From the NCBI RefSeq assembly GCF_019599185.1, contig NZ_JAIEUL010000001.1, forward strand, positions 310,001 to 374,000: a stretch of DNA of 64,000 nt, written 5' to 3'. The position numbers were made by a program, and so were the translations under genes. Of this stretch, positions 32,752 to 41,732 are shown in pieces. The notes under the pieces were generated by a model. That model was not told the DNA's origin. It saw only the letters and a list, made by a program, of their open reading frames with translations, and ran no database searches. This stretch comes from Cryobacterium inferilacus. Lineage in GTDB: Bacteria; Actinomycetota; Actinomycetes; Actinomycetales; Microbacteriaceae. The first letter of the stretch is position 1; each line of letters starts with the position of its first letter.

Positions 32752-34266
32752 ATGTCACAATCGAGCCCGACCGGTGCCACGCCGGTTTCCACCCCGTCAC
32801 CTTCGAAAATCCCGTCCGCAGAAACCCTTGTGCACAACCCGCGTCGCTGGTGGCTGCTGGCCATCGTCGCCCTGGCCCAGCTCACCGTCGTGCTCGACGG
32901 CACCATCGTCAACATCGCCCTTCCGCATGCCCAGACCGATCTCGGCATGAGCGACGGTGACCGCACCTGGGTGGTCACCCTGTACGCGCTGGTCTTCGGC
33001 GCCCTGCTCCTGCTCGGCGGCCGCATCGCCGACTACTGGGGTCGTAAGCGCTCCTTCATCGTGGGAATGGCCGGCTTCGCCGTCGCATCCACCCTCGGCG
33101 GCATGGCGCAGAGCACCTGGGAGCTCCTGGCCGCGCGTGGCCTGCAGGGCCTGTTCGCCGCACTGTTGGCCCCCGCCTCGCTGGCGCTGCTCACCGTGAA
33201 CTTCCCCGGCGGCAAGGACCGCATCAAGGCCTTCTCGGTCTACGGTGCGATCGCCGGCGGTGGCGCCGCCGTGGGCCTCGTGCTCGGTGGCGTGCTCACC
33301 GAGTACGCCAGCTGGCGCTGGTGCCTGCTCGTGAACGTACCGATCGCGATCGTGGCGATCGCCGCCGCCATCCCGATCATCAGGGAGAGCAAGGCACACG
33401 GCAACACCCGGTACGACGTGCCTGGGGCGATTCTCGTCGCCCTCGGTCTCGGATCGCTGGTCTTCGGCTTCGCGCAGGCGGAGAACGGCTGGGACGCCTG
33501 GCAGGTGCTCGTCTTCATCCCACTGGGCGTCGTGCTCCTCGCCCTGTTCGTGCTCGTTGAGAGCCGCTCCAACCACCCGCTGCTGCCGATGCGCATTCTG
33601 GCGAACAAGGTCCGCGGCGGCGCGTTCATCACCGGCCTGCTCACCGGTGCCGCGCTGCTGGGAGGGCTGCTCTTCCTCACCTTCCACCTGCAGATCGTGC
33701 TCGGCTTCTCCCCGCTCGAATCCGGTCTGGCCTCCCTGCCGATGACCGCGACGATCATGGTCGGCGCCGCTGTGCTGTCCAAGTTCCTGCCCCGCACCGG
33801 CGTGCGCCTGCCGATGACCGTCGGGCCCGTCGTCGTGGCGGCCGGGCTGTTCTTCCTTTCCCGCATCACCGTGGACGGCAGCTATGTCGCCGAGGTTCTG
33901 CCCGGCCTCATTCTGATGGGTGCCGGACTGGCGATGATCTTCGTACCGCTGCAGAACGTGGCCCTGTCCGGCATCGACGCGCATGACGCCGGTGCGGCCA
34001 GTGCCGCCGTCACCGCCGTGCAGCAGATCGGCGGCTCGATCGGCTCCGCGGTGTTCACCGTGCTCTACACCTCCGCTGTTGCGGCCTCCCTCACCGGCGG
34101 CGACGGCACGCCCGTCGCGCAGCTGCAGGCTTTTGTGGACGGCTACCAGGCCGCCTTCTTCTGGGCCGCCGTCGGCGTGTTCGTGGCCGCCCCTGTGGCG
34201 TTCTTCATGGTGCGCCCGCGGCCGGAAGACCTGCTCGGCACCGATTCGGCCGTGCACCTGGGCTGA
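32752..34266 (+). CDS. DHA2-type MFS multidrug transporter
   Basis: The 504-residue membrane protein starts at the ATG at 32752 (MSQSSPTGATPV), not at the upstream in-frame start that would lie in the operator. About fourteen hydrophobic segments are present. The DHA2 motifs are LDGTIVNIALPHAQTDLGM in helix 1 and GGRIADYWGRKR in the 2-3 loop. These proton-driven exporters remove drugs or dyes. Regulated by the divergent TetR gene. A strong terminator follows. Confidence 0.9.
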   Translation: MSQSSPTGATPVSTPSPSKIPSAETLVHNPRRWWLLAIVALAQLTVVLDGTIVNIALPHAQTDLGMSDGDRTWVVTLYALVFGALLLLGGRIADYWGRKRSFIVGMAGFAVASTLGGMAQSTWELLAARGLQGLFAALLAPASLALLTVNFPGGKDRIKAFSVYGAIAGGGAAVGLVLGGVLTEYASWRWCLLVNVPIAIVAIAAAIPIIRESKAHGNTRYDVPGAILVALGLGSLVFGFAQAENGWDAWQVLVFIPLGVVLLALFVLVESRSNHPLLPMRILANKVRGGAFITGLLTGAALLGGLLFLTFHLQIVLGFSPLESGLASLPMTATIMVGAAVLSKFLPRTGVRLPMTVGPVVVAAGLFFLSRITVDGSYVAEVLPGLILMGAGLAMIFVPLQNVALSGIDAHDAGAASAAVTAVQQIGGSIGSAVFTVLYTSAVAASLTGGDGTPVAQLQAFVDGYQAAFFWAAVGVFVAAPVAFFMVRPRPEDLLGTDSAVHLG

Positions 34267-34283
34267 GTCGTCCCCGCCCAACC

Positions 34284-34316
34284 AGAAGGCCCCCGGTTTG
34301 CACCGGGGGCCTTCTT
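34284..34316 (+). terminator. rho-independent terminator of the MFS gene
   Basis: GAAGGCCCCCGGT (34285-34297) pairs perfectly with ACCGGGGGCCTTC (34302-34314) with a 4-nt loop, extended by A34284-T34315. It is 18 bp past the MFS stop and 23 bp from the convergent DUF2004 gene end, so it may serve both. Confidence 0.8.
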
Positions 34317-34337
34317 CGTCGTGGATACCAGCGGATG

Positions 34338-34844
34338 CTAGCTGTCGGCGGCGATCACAATGGTGTCGCCGTGCACATCGAGGGTCACCACGAGCAGGGC
34401 ATCCGTCTCGTGCGGGCTGATCGAGTAGTCGAGCACCGCGAAGTGCTGGTCATTGCCGATGTGGTGCGGGTGGAAGCCGATGCGCTGCAGCTGGATGGAG
34501 CGCAGGTAGTCGATCTGCTTGTCTCCCGAGTCCCAGATCAGGGCGTCCTCGAGCACCTCGGGGTCGAGCTCGTCGAACTGCGCGACGATGAACTGGCTGG
34601 TGACGGAGACCTCGGCGCTCAGGTCGGCCACGAGCGACTCCCTGGCCTGCGAGTCCAGGTCTTCCAGGCCGTTGATCATGGCAGCGACGATATCGAGGGC
34701 CTCGACCGAGACCGAGTCCTCGTCGGGCGAGCTCACGTCGATCTCGACGTTCTGGTCCCCCAGTTCCACGGTGTCGGACCAGTAGACCTCACCGCTGTCG
34801 TCGTCGCTGCCGAGAATTCCGAAGAAATCGTGTTCGATGGTCAT
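34338..34844 (-). CDS. DUF2004 family protein
   Basis: This is a 168-residue acidic soluble protein (MTIEHDFFGILGSDDDSGE...). It has the pattern VYWSDTVELGDQNVEIDVS, ESLVADLSAEVS and LQRIGFHPHHIGNDQHFAVLDYSISPHETDALLVVTLD of DUF2004. Function unknown. It begins 8 bp after the ftsY stop codon and is likely cotranscribed with it. Confidence 0.78.
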   Translation of the reverse strand: MTIEHDFFGILGSDDDSGEVYWSDTVELGDQNVEIDVSSPDEDSVSVEALDIVAAMINGLEDLDSQARESLVADLSAEVSVTSQFIVAQFDELDPEVLEDALIWDSGDKQIDYLRSIQLQRIGFHPHHIGNDQHFAVLDYSISPHETDALLVVTLDVHGDTIVIAADS

Positions 34845-34852
34845 GGGACGTC

Positions 34853-35728
34853 CTATCCGACGAGTTTTTGTGCGAAGACGTGCGGGGTGAAACCGGTGAG
34901 GTCGTTGATGCCCTCACCCTGCCCGACGAGTTTGATGGGGATGCCGGTCTTCTCCTGAACGGCCAGGACGAAACCGCCCTTGGCGGACCCGTCCAGCTTG
35001 GTCAGCACCAGACCGGTGACACCGGCGTGCTCGATGAACGCCTCCGCCTGGGCGAGCCCGTTCTGGCCGGTGGTGGCGTCGAGCACGAGGAGCACCTCGG
35101 CGATCGGGGTCTGCTTCTCGACCACCCGACGGATCTTGGTGAGCTCATCCATCAGCCCGCCCTTGGTCTGCAGCCGGCCGGCGGTGTCGATGATCACGAT
35201 CTCGGTGCCGGTGTTGATGGCACGCTCGACGGTTTGAAAGGCGACGGATGCCGGATCCTGGCCCTGCGCCTGCGGCCTGACGATTTCGGCGCCGGCGCGC
35301 TCGGCCCAGGTGGCGAGCTGTTCCACGGCGGCGGCCCGGAAGGTGTCGGCCGCGCCGATGAGCACACTGCGGTCGTAGACGCGCAGGAACTTGGCGAACT
35401 TGCCGATGGTGGTGGTCTTGCCGACGCCGTTGACGCCGACGACAAGCACCACGGCCGGCCGCGCGCTGAGGTTCAGGGTGGAGTCCAGCTTCGACAGTCG
35501 TTCCTCGATGCCCTCACGGAGCATCCGGTGCAGGTCCTTGGGGTCGGTGGTGCTGTACCTGGCCACCTTGGCCCGCAACTCGGTGACGATGGCGTCGGTG
35601 ATGTCGGGGCCGAAGTCGGCCGTGATGAGCGAGTCCTCGAGGTCATCCCAGGTATCTGCGTCGATCGTCTTCTTCGCGAACACTCCGCGCAATGCGCCGG
35701 AGAGGGACCACGGGGTGCGTTCTGCCAT
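34853..35728 (-). CDS. ftsY: signal recognition particle receptor FtsY
   Basis: FtsY receives the Ffh-ribosome complex at the membrane. The 291-residue protein is the short actinobacterial form, with the NG domains and essentially no acidic A domain. GTPase motifs are GVNGVGKTTTIGKFAKFL, DTFRAAAVEQL, IDTAGRLQTKGG and LTKLDGSAKGGFVLA. Starts with MAERTPWSLSGALRGVF, six bases after TAGGCT. In many relatives it follows smc directly; here 12 kb separate them. Confidence 0.95.
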   Translation of the reverse strand: MAERTPWSLSGALRGVFAKKTIDADTWDDLEDSLITADFGPDITDAIVTELRAKVARYSTTDPKDLHRMLREGIEERLSKLDSTLNLSARPAVVLVVGVNGVGKTTTIGKFAKFLRVYDRSVLIGAADTFRAAAVEQLATWAERAGAEIVRPQAQGQDPASVAFQTVERAINTGTEIVIIDTAGRLQTKGGLMDELTKIRRVVEKQTPIAEVLLVLDATTGQNGLAQAEAFIEHAGVTGLVLTKLDGSAKGGFVLAVQEKTGIPIKLVGQGEGINDLTGFTPHVFAQKLVG

Positions 35729-35734
35729 GCCCCT

Positions 35735-35740
35735 AGCCTA
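35735..35740 (-). promoter_or_regulatory. -10 box TAGGCT of a leaderless ftsY mRNA
   Basis: TAGGCT (minus strand) ends 6 nt before the ftsY ATG. The AGGGG in the spacer is too close to the ATG to serve as an ordinary ribosome site. Confidence 0.45.
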
Positions 35741-35906
35741 TGGCTCGCCCGGTCCCACCGCCTTCGGCAGGCCGCCGGGCCGCACGGATGGGGCCGCCGG
35801 CGCGCAAGCATAGCCGCCGCCGTCGCCGAAGAGGCCTTCGTGACGCCGCGCTACGGAGGGTGACCGGGTGTGACACCGTGGCCCGGTGCGGGCTGGAACG
35901 CCTGGA

Positions 35907-35912
35907 TAAATT
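35907..35912 (+). promoter_or_regulatory. -10-like TAAATT upstream of the sulfur operon
   Basis: TAAATT is 6 nt before an ATG at 35919, so transcription there would give a leaderless upstream ORF (35919-36146, 75 codons, different frame from sir) that overlaps the sir start at 35971. The rest of the 242-bp gap 35729-35970 holds no recognised riboswitch. The operon promoter is likely here but unproven. Confidence 0.35.
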
Positions 35913-35970
35913 CTCTCCATGCCGCCCGGACTGCCCCCTGCGGCCCGCGCACACCGAGGAGGACCGCACC

Positions 35971-37680
35971 GTGCCATCGAGTCAGACCGAAACGGACCGA
36001 GCCGTTCGCCCCGCCCGCGCCGCCGCCAGGCCCAACGGCCAGTGGAAAGTCGACGGGACCGCACCCCTGAACGGGAACGAAGCCTGGAAGCAGGAGGACA
36101 ACGGCCTCAACGTGCGCGAGCGCATCGAGAAGATCTACTCCCGTGACGGGTTCGACTCGATCGAGGCCACCGACCTGCACGGCCGGTTCCGCTGGTGGGG
36201 CCTGTACACCCAGCGAAAGCCCGGGATCGACGGCGGTAAGACCGCCACCCTCGAGCCGCACGAGCTCGAAGACAAGTACTTCATGCTGCGGGTGCGCATC
36301 GACGGCGGCCAGCTCAGCACGCACCAGCTGCGGGTCATCGGGGAGATCTCCGAGGAATTCGGCCGGGACACCGCCGACCTCACCGACCGGCAGAACATTC
36401 AGCTGCACTGGATCCGGGTCGAGGACGTGCCCGAGATCTGGCGCCGCCTCGAGGCCGTCGGACTGCAGACCACCGAAGCCTGCGGTGACGTGCCCCGCGT
36501 CGTGCTCGGCTCCCCCGTCGCCGGAATCGCCGTCGACGAACTGCTCGACCCGACGGACACGATCGCGGAGATCACCTCGCGCTACATCGGGGTTCCCGAA
36601 CTCGCGAATCTGCCCCGCAAATTCAAGACCGCCCTCACCGGGCACCCGAGCCAGGATGTCGTGCACGAGATCAATGACGTCGGCTTCGTCGCCCTGCGCC
36701 ATCCGGAGCTCGGCCTCGGCTACGACCTCTGGGTCGGCGGCGGCCTCTCCGCCAACCCGCGACTCGGCGAGCGCCTGGGCGCCTTCGTCGCCCCCGAGAA
36801 AGTCGCCGATGTCTGGCTCGGCGTCGCCTCCATCTTCCGCGACTACGGCTACCGTCGGCTGCGCAACAAGGCCAGGTTGAAGTTCCTGCTCGCGGACTGG
36901 GGACCGGAGAAGTTCCGCCGCGTGCTCGAGGACGAATACCTGCACGAGGCGCTGCCGGACGGCCCGCCCGCCCCGACGCCGACCCAGCAGGGTGACCACA
37001 TCGGCGTGCACAAGCAGGTCGACGGCCGGTTCTACATCGGTGTCACCCCCTTCGTCGGTCGGGTCTCCGGCCGCACCCTCACGGGCCTCGCCGACCTGCT
37101 CGAGAAGCACGGCTCCGGCCGGCTCCGCACCACGCCGCACCAGAAGCTGGTGCTGCTGGACATCAGCGAAGACAACGTCGAACCGCTCATCGAGGCTCTC
37201 GACGCGCTCGGCCTGGCCGCCCGCCCCAGCCTGTTCCGTCGCTCCACCATCGCCTGCACCGGCATCGAGTTCTGCAAGCTCGCCATCGTCGAGACCAAGC
37301 AGACGGCGACGGATGCCGTGCTCGAGCTGGAGAGGCGCCTGGCCGGCATCGACGTGCCGCAACCGATCAGCCTGCACGTGAACGGCTGCCCGAACTCCTG
37401 CGCCCGCATCCAGACCGCCGACATCGGGCTCAAGGGCCAGCTCCTGGCCGACGGCAACGGCGGCCAGGTCCCCGGCTTCCAGGTACACCTCGGCGGCGGC
37501 CTGGCCTCCGTCGGCCGGGACGAGGCGGGCCTGGGCCGCACCGTGCGCGGCCTCAAGGTGTCCGCGGACGATCTCGCCGACTACGTGGAGCGCATCGTGC
37601 TGCGCTTCCTGGCCGACAGGCTCGAGACGGAGACCTTCGCCGTCTGGGCCCACCGCGCCGACGAGGAGGCACTGCAATGA
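35971..37680 (+). CDS. ferredoxin-dependent sulfite reductase (NirA/Sir type)
   Basis: The 569-residue protein uses siroheme and a [4Fe-4S] cluster to reduce sulfite to sulfide (or nitrite to ammonia) in the cytosol. The GTG at 35971 has GGAGG 8 nt upstream; the open frame further 5' has no ribosome site. Duplicated NIR_SIR halves are visible. Cluster ligands are in TGIEFCKLAI (second C of TIACTGIEFC) and NGCPNSCARI. The downstream cys genes favour sulfite over nitrite. The stop overlaps the cysH start (ATGA). I assign sulfite reductase by context; the family alone does not decide it. Confidence 0.9.
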   Translation: MPSSQTETDRAVRPARAAARPNGQWKVDGTAPLNGNEAWKQEDNGLNVRERIEKIYSRDGFDSIEATDLHGRFRWWGLYTQRKPGIDGGKTATLEPHELEDKYFMLRVRIDGGQLSTHQLRVIGEISEEFGRDTADLTDRQNIQLHWIRVEDVPEIWRRLEAVGLQTTEACGDVPRVVLGSPVAGIAVDELLDPTDTIAEITSRYIGVPELANLPRKFKTALTGHPSQDVVHEINDVGFVALRHPELGLGYDLWVGGGLSANPRLGERLGAFVAPEKVADVWLGVASIFRDYGYRRLRNKARLKFLLADWGPEKFRRVLEDEYLHEALPDGPPAPTPTQQGDHIGVHKQVDGRFYIGVTPFVGRVSGRTLTGLADLLEKHGSGRLRTTPHQKLVLLDISEDNVEPLIEALDALGLAARPSLFRRSTIACTGIEFCKLAIVETKQTATDAVLELERRLAGIDVPQPISLHVNGCPNSCARIQTADIGLKGQLLADGNGGQVPGFQVHLGGGLASVGRDEAGLGRTVRGLKVSADDLADYVERIVLRFLADRLETETFAVWAHRADEEALQ

Positions 37681-38414
37681 GTGACACCGACACCAACACC
37701 AACACCAACATCGGCACCCGCCGCTCCCCCGACGCGTTGCGCGCGCTGGCCGAGGCCGGCGCGGCCGAGCTGGGCGAGGCATCCGCAGACGAGGTCATCG
37801 CCTGGGTGGCCCGTACCTTCAGCACGGCTGCCGCAGCGGTCGCCTGCTCCATGGCCGACGCCGTTCTCCCCCACGCCGTGTCGAGGCAGCTGCCCGGCGT
37901 CGACGTGCTCTTCCTCGACACCGGCTACCACTTCAGTGAGACCCACGACACCCGCAACGACGTGGCCAGGTTGCTGCCCGTGCGCATCGTGGATGTGCTG
38001 CCGGAGCGCACGGTGGCCGAGCAGGACACCGCGCACGGCGCCGAGCTGTTCGCCAGGGACCCGAACCTGTGCTGCGCTCTACGCAAGGTGGACCCCTTGC
38101 ACCGAGTTCTCGGCGGCTACGAGGTCTGGTTCACCGGTGTACGCCGCGACGAGGCACCCACCAGGGCGAACACGCCCCTGATCGTCTGGGACGAACGCAA
38201 CGGTCTCGTCAAGGTCAATCCGCTCGCCGCCTGGAGCTTCGAGGACATCCTCGACTACGCCGGCCGGCACAACGTGCCGGTCAACCCGCTGATGGGCCAG
38301 GGCTACCCCTCCATCGGCTGCGCGCCGTGCACAAAACCCGTCGCCGCCGGCGACGACCCCCGATCCGGACGCTGGGCCAGCCTGGCGAAAACAGAATGCG
38401 GACTCCACCTGTGA
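37677..38414 (+). CDS. cysH: adenylyl-sulfate (APS) reductase
   Basis: CysH reduces APS to sulfite using thioredoxin. The 245-residue protein has the nucleotide site VACSMADAVL, LFLDTGYHFSETHDTRN and all four cluster cysteines: LCCALRKVDPL (about C132, C133) and CAPC (about C215, C218). The active-site Cys is in TECGLHL at the C-terminus. The cluster marks an APS rather than PAPS reductase, which fits the absence of cysC. The N-terminus has a short DTDTNTNTN repeat. ATGA overlap with sir and GTGA overlap with cysD show translational coupling. Confidence 0.92.
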   Translation: MSDTDTNTNTNIGTRRSPDALRALAEAGAAELGEASADEVIAWVARTFSTAAAAVACSMADAVLPHAVSRQLPGVDVLFLDTGYHFSETHDTRNDVARLLPVRIVDVLPERTVAEQDTAHGAELFARDPNLCCALRKVDPLHRVLGGYEVWFTGVRRDEAPTRANTPLIVWDERNGLVKVNPLAAWSFEDILDYAGRHNVPVNPLMGQGYPSIGCAPCTKPVAAGDDPRSGRWASLAKTECGLHL

Positions 38415-39355
38415 ACACCTCCCCGGCCCCGACCCTGACCCGCCCCACGCCCACCCGCGGCGCCCAGCTGACCCAGCTCGATGCACTGGAGAGCGAGGCC
38501 ATCCACATCATCCGTGAGGTGGTCGCCGAGTTCGAACGACCCGTGCTGCTGTTCTCCGGCGGCAAAGACTCCGTGGTGGTGCTGCACCTGGCCGCGAAGG
38601 CGTTCTGGCCGGGCAAGGTGCCGTTCCCGCTGCTGCACGTGGACACCGGACACAACTTCCCCGAGGTCCTCGCGTTCCGCGACGAGACCGTGGCCCGGCT
38701 GGGCCTTCGTCTGAAGGTGGCCCGCGTGCAGGACTACATCGACGACGGCCGCCTCGCCGAACGTGCCGACGGCACCCGCAACCCCCTGCAGACACTGCCG
38801 TTGCTCGACGCGATCGCCGCCGGTCGCCACGACGCGGTCTTCGGCGGCGCTCGCCGCGACGAGGACAAGGCCCGCGCCAAGGAGCGCATCCTCTCCCTCC
38901 GCGACGAGTTCGGCCAGTGGGACCCCCGCAACCAGCGCCCGGAGCTGTGGAATCTGTACAACGGTCGGCACACCGTGGGCCAGCACGTGCGGGCGTTCCC
39001 GATCAGCAACTGGACCGAGCTCAACGTCTGGCGCTACATCGAACGCGAGGGCATCGCCCTTCCCCCGCTGTACTACGCGCACGAGCGGGAGGTCTACCGC
39101 CGTGACGGCATGTGGCGCGCCGTGGGCGCGGTCAGCGCGCCGCTGGCCGGAGAGACCGTGACCACGCGCACCGTGCGGTACCGCACGGTGGGCGACATGA
39201 GCTGCACCGGCGCGGTCGACTCCGACGCCGCATCCGTGGCTGCCGTCGTGCGCGAGATCGCCGTGAGCACCATCACCGAACGAGGCGCGACCCGCGCCGA
39301 CGACCGCATCTCCGAAGCGGCCATGGAAGATCGCAAGAAGGACGGGTATTTCTAA
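38411..39355 (+). CDS. cysD: sulfate adenylyltransferase subunit 2
   Basis: CysD is the ATP-PP-loop subunit that forms APS from ATP and sulfate with CysN. The GTG at 38411 overlaps the cysH stop (GTGA), giving 314 residues; an ATG at 38396 is possible. It carries the PP-loop LLFSGGKDSVVVLHLA, HVDTGHNFPEVLAFRD, GARRDEDKARAKE and NWTELNVWRYIE. The C-terminus MEDRKKDGYF is standard. Its stop overlaps the cysN ATG by one base. Confidence 0.95.
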   Translation: MNTSPAPTLTRPTPTRGAQLTQLDALESEAIHIIREVVAEFERPVLLFSGGKDSVVVLHLAAKAFWPGKVPFPLLHVDTGHNFPEVLAFRDETVARLGLRLKVARVQDYIDDGRLAERADGTRNPLQTLPLLDAIAAGRHDAVFGGARRDEDKARAKERILSLRDEFGQWDPRNQRPELWNLYNGRHTVGQHVRAFPISNWTELNVWRYIEREGIALPPLYYAHEREVYRRDGMWRAVGAVSAPLAGETVTTRTVRYRTVGDMSCTGAVDSDAASVAAVVREIAVSTITERGATRADDRISEAAMEDRKKDGYF

Positions 39356-40677
39356 TGCGTCAGACGCTCTCCGACAGCACCCTGTTCCGGTTCGCGACGG
39401 CCGGTTCCGTCGACGACGGCAAATCCACCCTGGTCGGCCGGCTGCTGCACGACTCGAAGGCGATCCTCGCCGACCAGCTCGACACCGTCACCCGCACCTC
39501 CACCGAGCGCGGCTTCGGCGGCGCGGCCGGTGGCATCGACTTCGCGCTGCTCACCGACGGGCTGCGAGCCGAACGTGAGCAGGGCATCACGATCGACGTC
39601 GCCTACCGCTACTTCGCCACCGACACGCGCTCGTTCATCCTGGCCGACTGCCCCGGCCACGTTCAGTACACCCGCAACATGGTCACCGGCGCCACCACCG
39701 CGGATGCCGTCATCATGCTCATCGACGCGCGCAAGGGCGTGCTCGAACAGACCAGGAGGCACCTCTCCGTCGTCAAGCTGCTGCGGGTGCCCCACATCGT
39801 CATCGCGGTGAACAAGATCGACCTGCAGGACTACGACGAGGCCGCGTTCGCGGCGGTCGCCGCCGCCGTGCGCCGGGTCACCGGTGAGCTGGGGCTGGAC
39901 GCCGTGCACATCATTCCCGTCTCGGCCCTGGTCGGCGACAACGTCGTCGACAGGTCACCGAACACCCCCTGGTACGACGGCCCCAGCCTGCTCGAGCTGC
40001 TGGAGACCCTGCCGGCCGTCGACGCGGTCGCCACGGCCGTGGAGTCCTTCAGACTGCCGGTGCAGCTGGTGCTGCGGCCCCAGGGCGCCGTCGCCGTCGC
40101 ACCGACGGACGCCGACGCGTACCGGGACTACCGGGCGTACGCCGGCCAGGTCGCCTCTGGCACCGTGCGGGTGGGCGACACCGTCACGGTTGCCCCCGGC
40201 GGCGGCAGCACCGTCGTGACCGGCATCGACTTCGCCGGAGCCTCGCTCGACCAGGCCGTGGCACCGCAATCGGTCGCCCTGCGGCTGCGCGATGACCTCG
40301 ACATCGCCCGCGGCGCCGTCATCGGCACGGCCGGCACCATGCCCCAGCTGGTGAAGGAACTGGATGCCGACCTGTTCTGGCTCGACCCGCGCCCGCTGCG
40401 GCCCGGCGCCCGGGTGCTGGTCAAGTTCGGCACGCACACCGTGCAGGCCATCGTTGGCAGCATCTCCGGTCGGCTCAACCTGGACACCCTGGATCTCGAA
40501 GAAGCCCAGTCGCTGGAGATCAACGACATCGGCCAGGTCACCATCCGGCTGGCCGCCGCCCTCCCCGCGGAGACCTACGCGGCGAACCGCCGTGCCGGTG
40601 CGTTCCTGGTGATCCAGCCGCAGGACGGCGCGACGCTGGCAGCAGGCATCGTCACGGCGGCCGGGCCCGAATCGTGA
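39355..40677 (+). CDS. cysN: sulfate adenylyltransferase subunit 1 (GTPase)
   Basis: CysN hydrolyses GTP to drive APS formation by CysD. The 440-residue protein has EF-Tu-like G motifs: GSVDDGKSTLVGRLL, DCPGHVQYTRNM and AVNKIDLQ, then two beta-barrel domains (from about 225). It lacks a fused CysC kinase, so the product APS is passed straight to CysH. TAATG overlap with cysD and GTGA overlap with the next gene. Confidence 0.95.
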   Translation: MRQTLSDSTLFRFATAGSVDDGKSTLVGRLLHDSKAILADQLDTVTRTSTERGFGGAAGGIDFALLTDGLRAEREQGITIDVAYRYFATDTRSFILADCPGHVQYTRNMVTGATTADAVIMLIDARKGVLEQTRRHLSVVKLLRVPHIVIAVNKIDLQDYDEAAFAAVAAAVRRVTGELGLDAVHIIPVSALVGDNVVDRSPNTPWYDGPSLLELLETLPAVDAVATAVESFRLPVQLVLRPQGAVAVAPTDADAYRDYRAYAGQVASGTVRVGDTVTVAPGGGSTVVTGIDFAGASLDQAVAPQSVALRLRDDLDIARGAVIGTAGTMPQLVKELDADLFWLDPRPLRPGARVLVKFGTHTVQAIVGSISGRLNLDTLDLEEAQSLEINDIGQVTIRLAAALPAETYAANRRAGAFLVIQPQDGATLAAGIVTAAGPES

Positions 40678-41732
40678 CCGGGCGGGCCGGCCGGCGCCTG
40701 GCGGCGCTCCTCCTCGCCCCGGCGCTGTTGTCTGGCTGCGCCGCCACCGGCAGTGCAGCCCAGCAGGCGGGGCCGGCCGCCGAGCTCCGTCTGGGCTACT
40801 TCGACACCGTCACCCACGCGCCCGCCCTCGTCGGGCTGGACCAGGGGTTGCTCCAGGATGCCCTCGGCGACACCACCCTGTCCGCGCAGGTTCTCGGCGC
40901 AGGACCCGCCGCCATCGAGGCGCTGAGCGCCGGGGCCATCGACGCGGCCTACCTGGGTCCCAATCCCGTCGTGAACAGCTTCGTGCAGAGCGCAGGCCGG
41001 TCGGTGCGGATCGTTGCCGGCGCCGCCACCGGTGGAGCCGCCCTCGTCGTCCGCCCCGGGATCACCGACGCGAGCGACCTCGCCGGCACGACCATCGCCA
41101 CCCCTCAGCTCGGCAACACCCAGGACGTGGCGCTGCGCTCCTGGCTCGACGACCAGGGCTACGCCACCAGCACGACGGGCGACGGCGACGTGGACATCGT
41201 CCCGACCGATAACGCGCAGGCGTACGCGTTGTTCGCGAGCGGTGCCATCGACGGCGCCTGGTTGCCGGAGCCCTGGGTCTCCCGGTTCGTGCTCGAGGCC
41301 GGCGCGCAGGTGCTCGTCGACGAGGCGTCACTCTGGCCGGACGGCGCCTTCCCCACGACGGTTCTCGCGGTCAGCAGTGACTTCCTGGCTGCGCACCCCG
41401 ACACCGTGGCCGCGCTGGTCGCCGGTCACACGGCATCCGTCGACTGGCTGGACGACAACCCCGACCAGGCGGCCGCCGCGATCAATCGCATCCTCGTCGC
41501 CGATACCGGCACGCCGCTGCCCGATGCGGTTCTCGAGCGCGCCCTCGCCGGCGTGACCTTCACCACCGACCCGCTCGCCGCCACCTTCCCGGTTCTGCTT
41601 CAGGACGGTGTCGACGCCGGCACCACCAAGGCGGGGAGCCTGACCGGCCTGTTCGACCTGGGACCGCTCAACCGGGTGCGCTCGTCGGCTGGTGTTGGCG
41701 CCGCCCAGGACGCCGGACTCGGAAGGGAGTGA
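40674..41732 (+). CDS. ABC transporter substrate-binding lipoprotein (SsuA/TauA-like)
   Basis: The 352-residue lipoprotein has a signal peptide ending in the lipobox LLSGC, followed by an NMT1/SsuA-like domain: LGYFDTVTHAPALVGL, EALSAGAIDAAYLGPNP and DGAWLPEPWVSRFV. Such proteins bind sulfonates, taurine, nitrate or bicarbonate. In this operon a sulfur compound, possibly sulfate or sulfonate, is the likely ligand (inference). The GTG start overlaps the cysN stop. Three genes form a complete importer. Confidence 0.85.
   Translation: MTGRAGRRLAALLLAPALLSGCAATGSAAQQAGPAAELRLGYFDTVTHAPALVGLDQGLLQDALGDTTLSAQVLGAGPAAIEALSAGAIDAAYLGPNPVVNSFVQSAGRSVRIVAGAATGGAALVVRPGITDASDLAGTTIATPQLGNTQDVALRSWLDDQGYATSTTGDGDVDIVPTDNAQAYALFASGAIDGAWLPEPWVSRFVLEAGAQVLVDEASLWPDGAFPTTVLAVSSDFLAAHPDTVAALVAGHTASVDWLDDNPDQAAAAINRILVADTGTPLPDAVLERALAGVTFTTDPLAATFPVLLQDGVDAGTTKAGSLTGLFDLGPLNRVRSSAGVGAAQDAGLGRE

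Noticed and set aside
35740..35970. In-frame upstream extension of the sulfite reductase by 77 codons
   Set aside because: No ribosome site is seen at the far start, and the GTG at 35971 has GGAGG at the right distance. The extension resembles non-coding GC-rich sequence.
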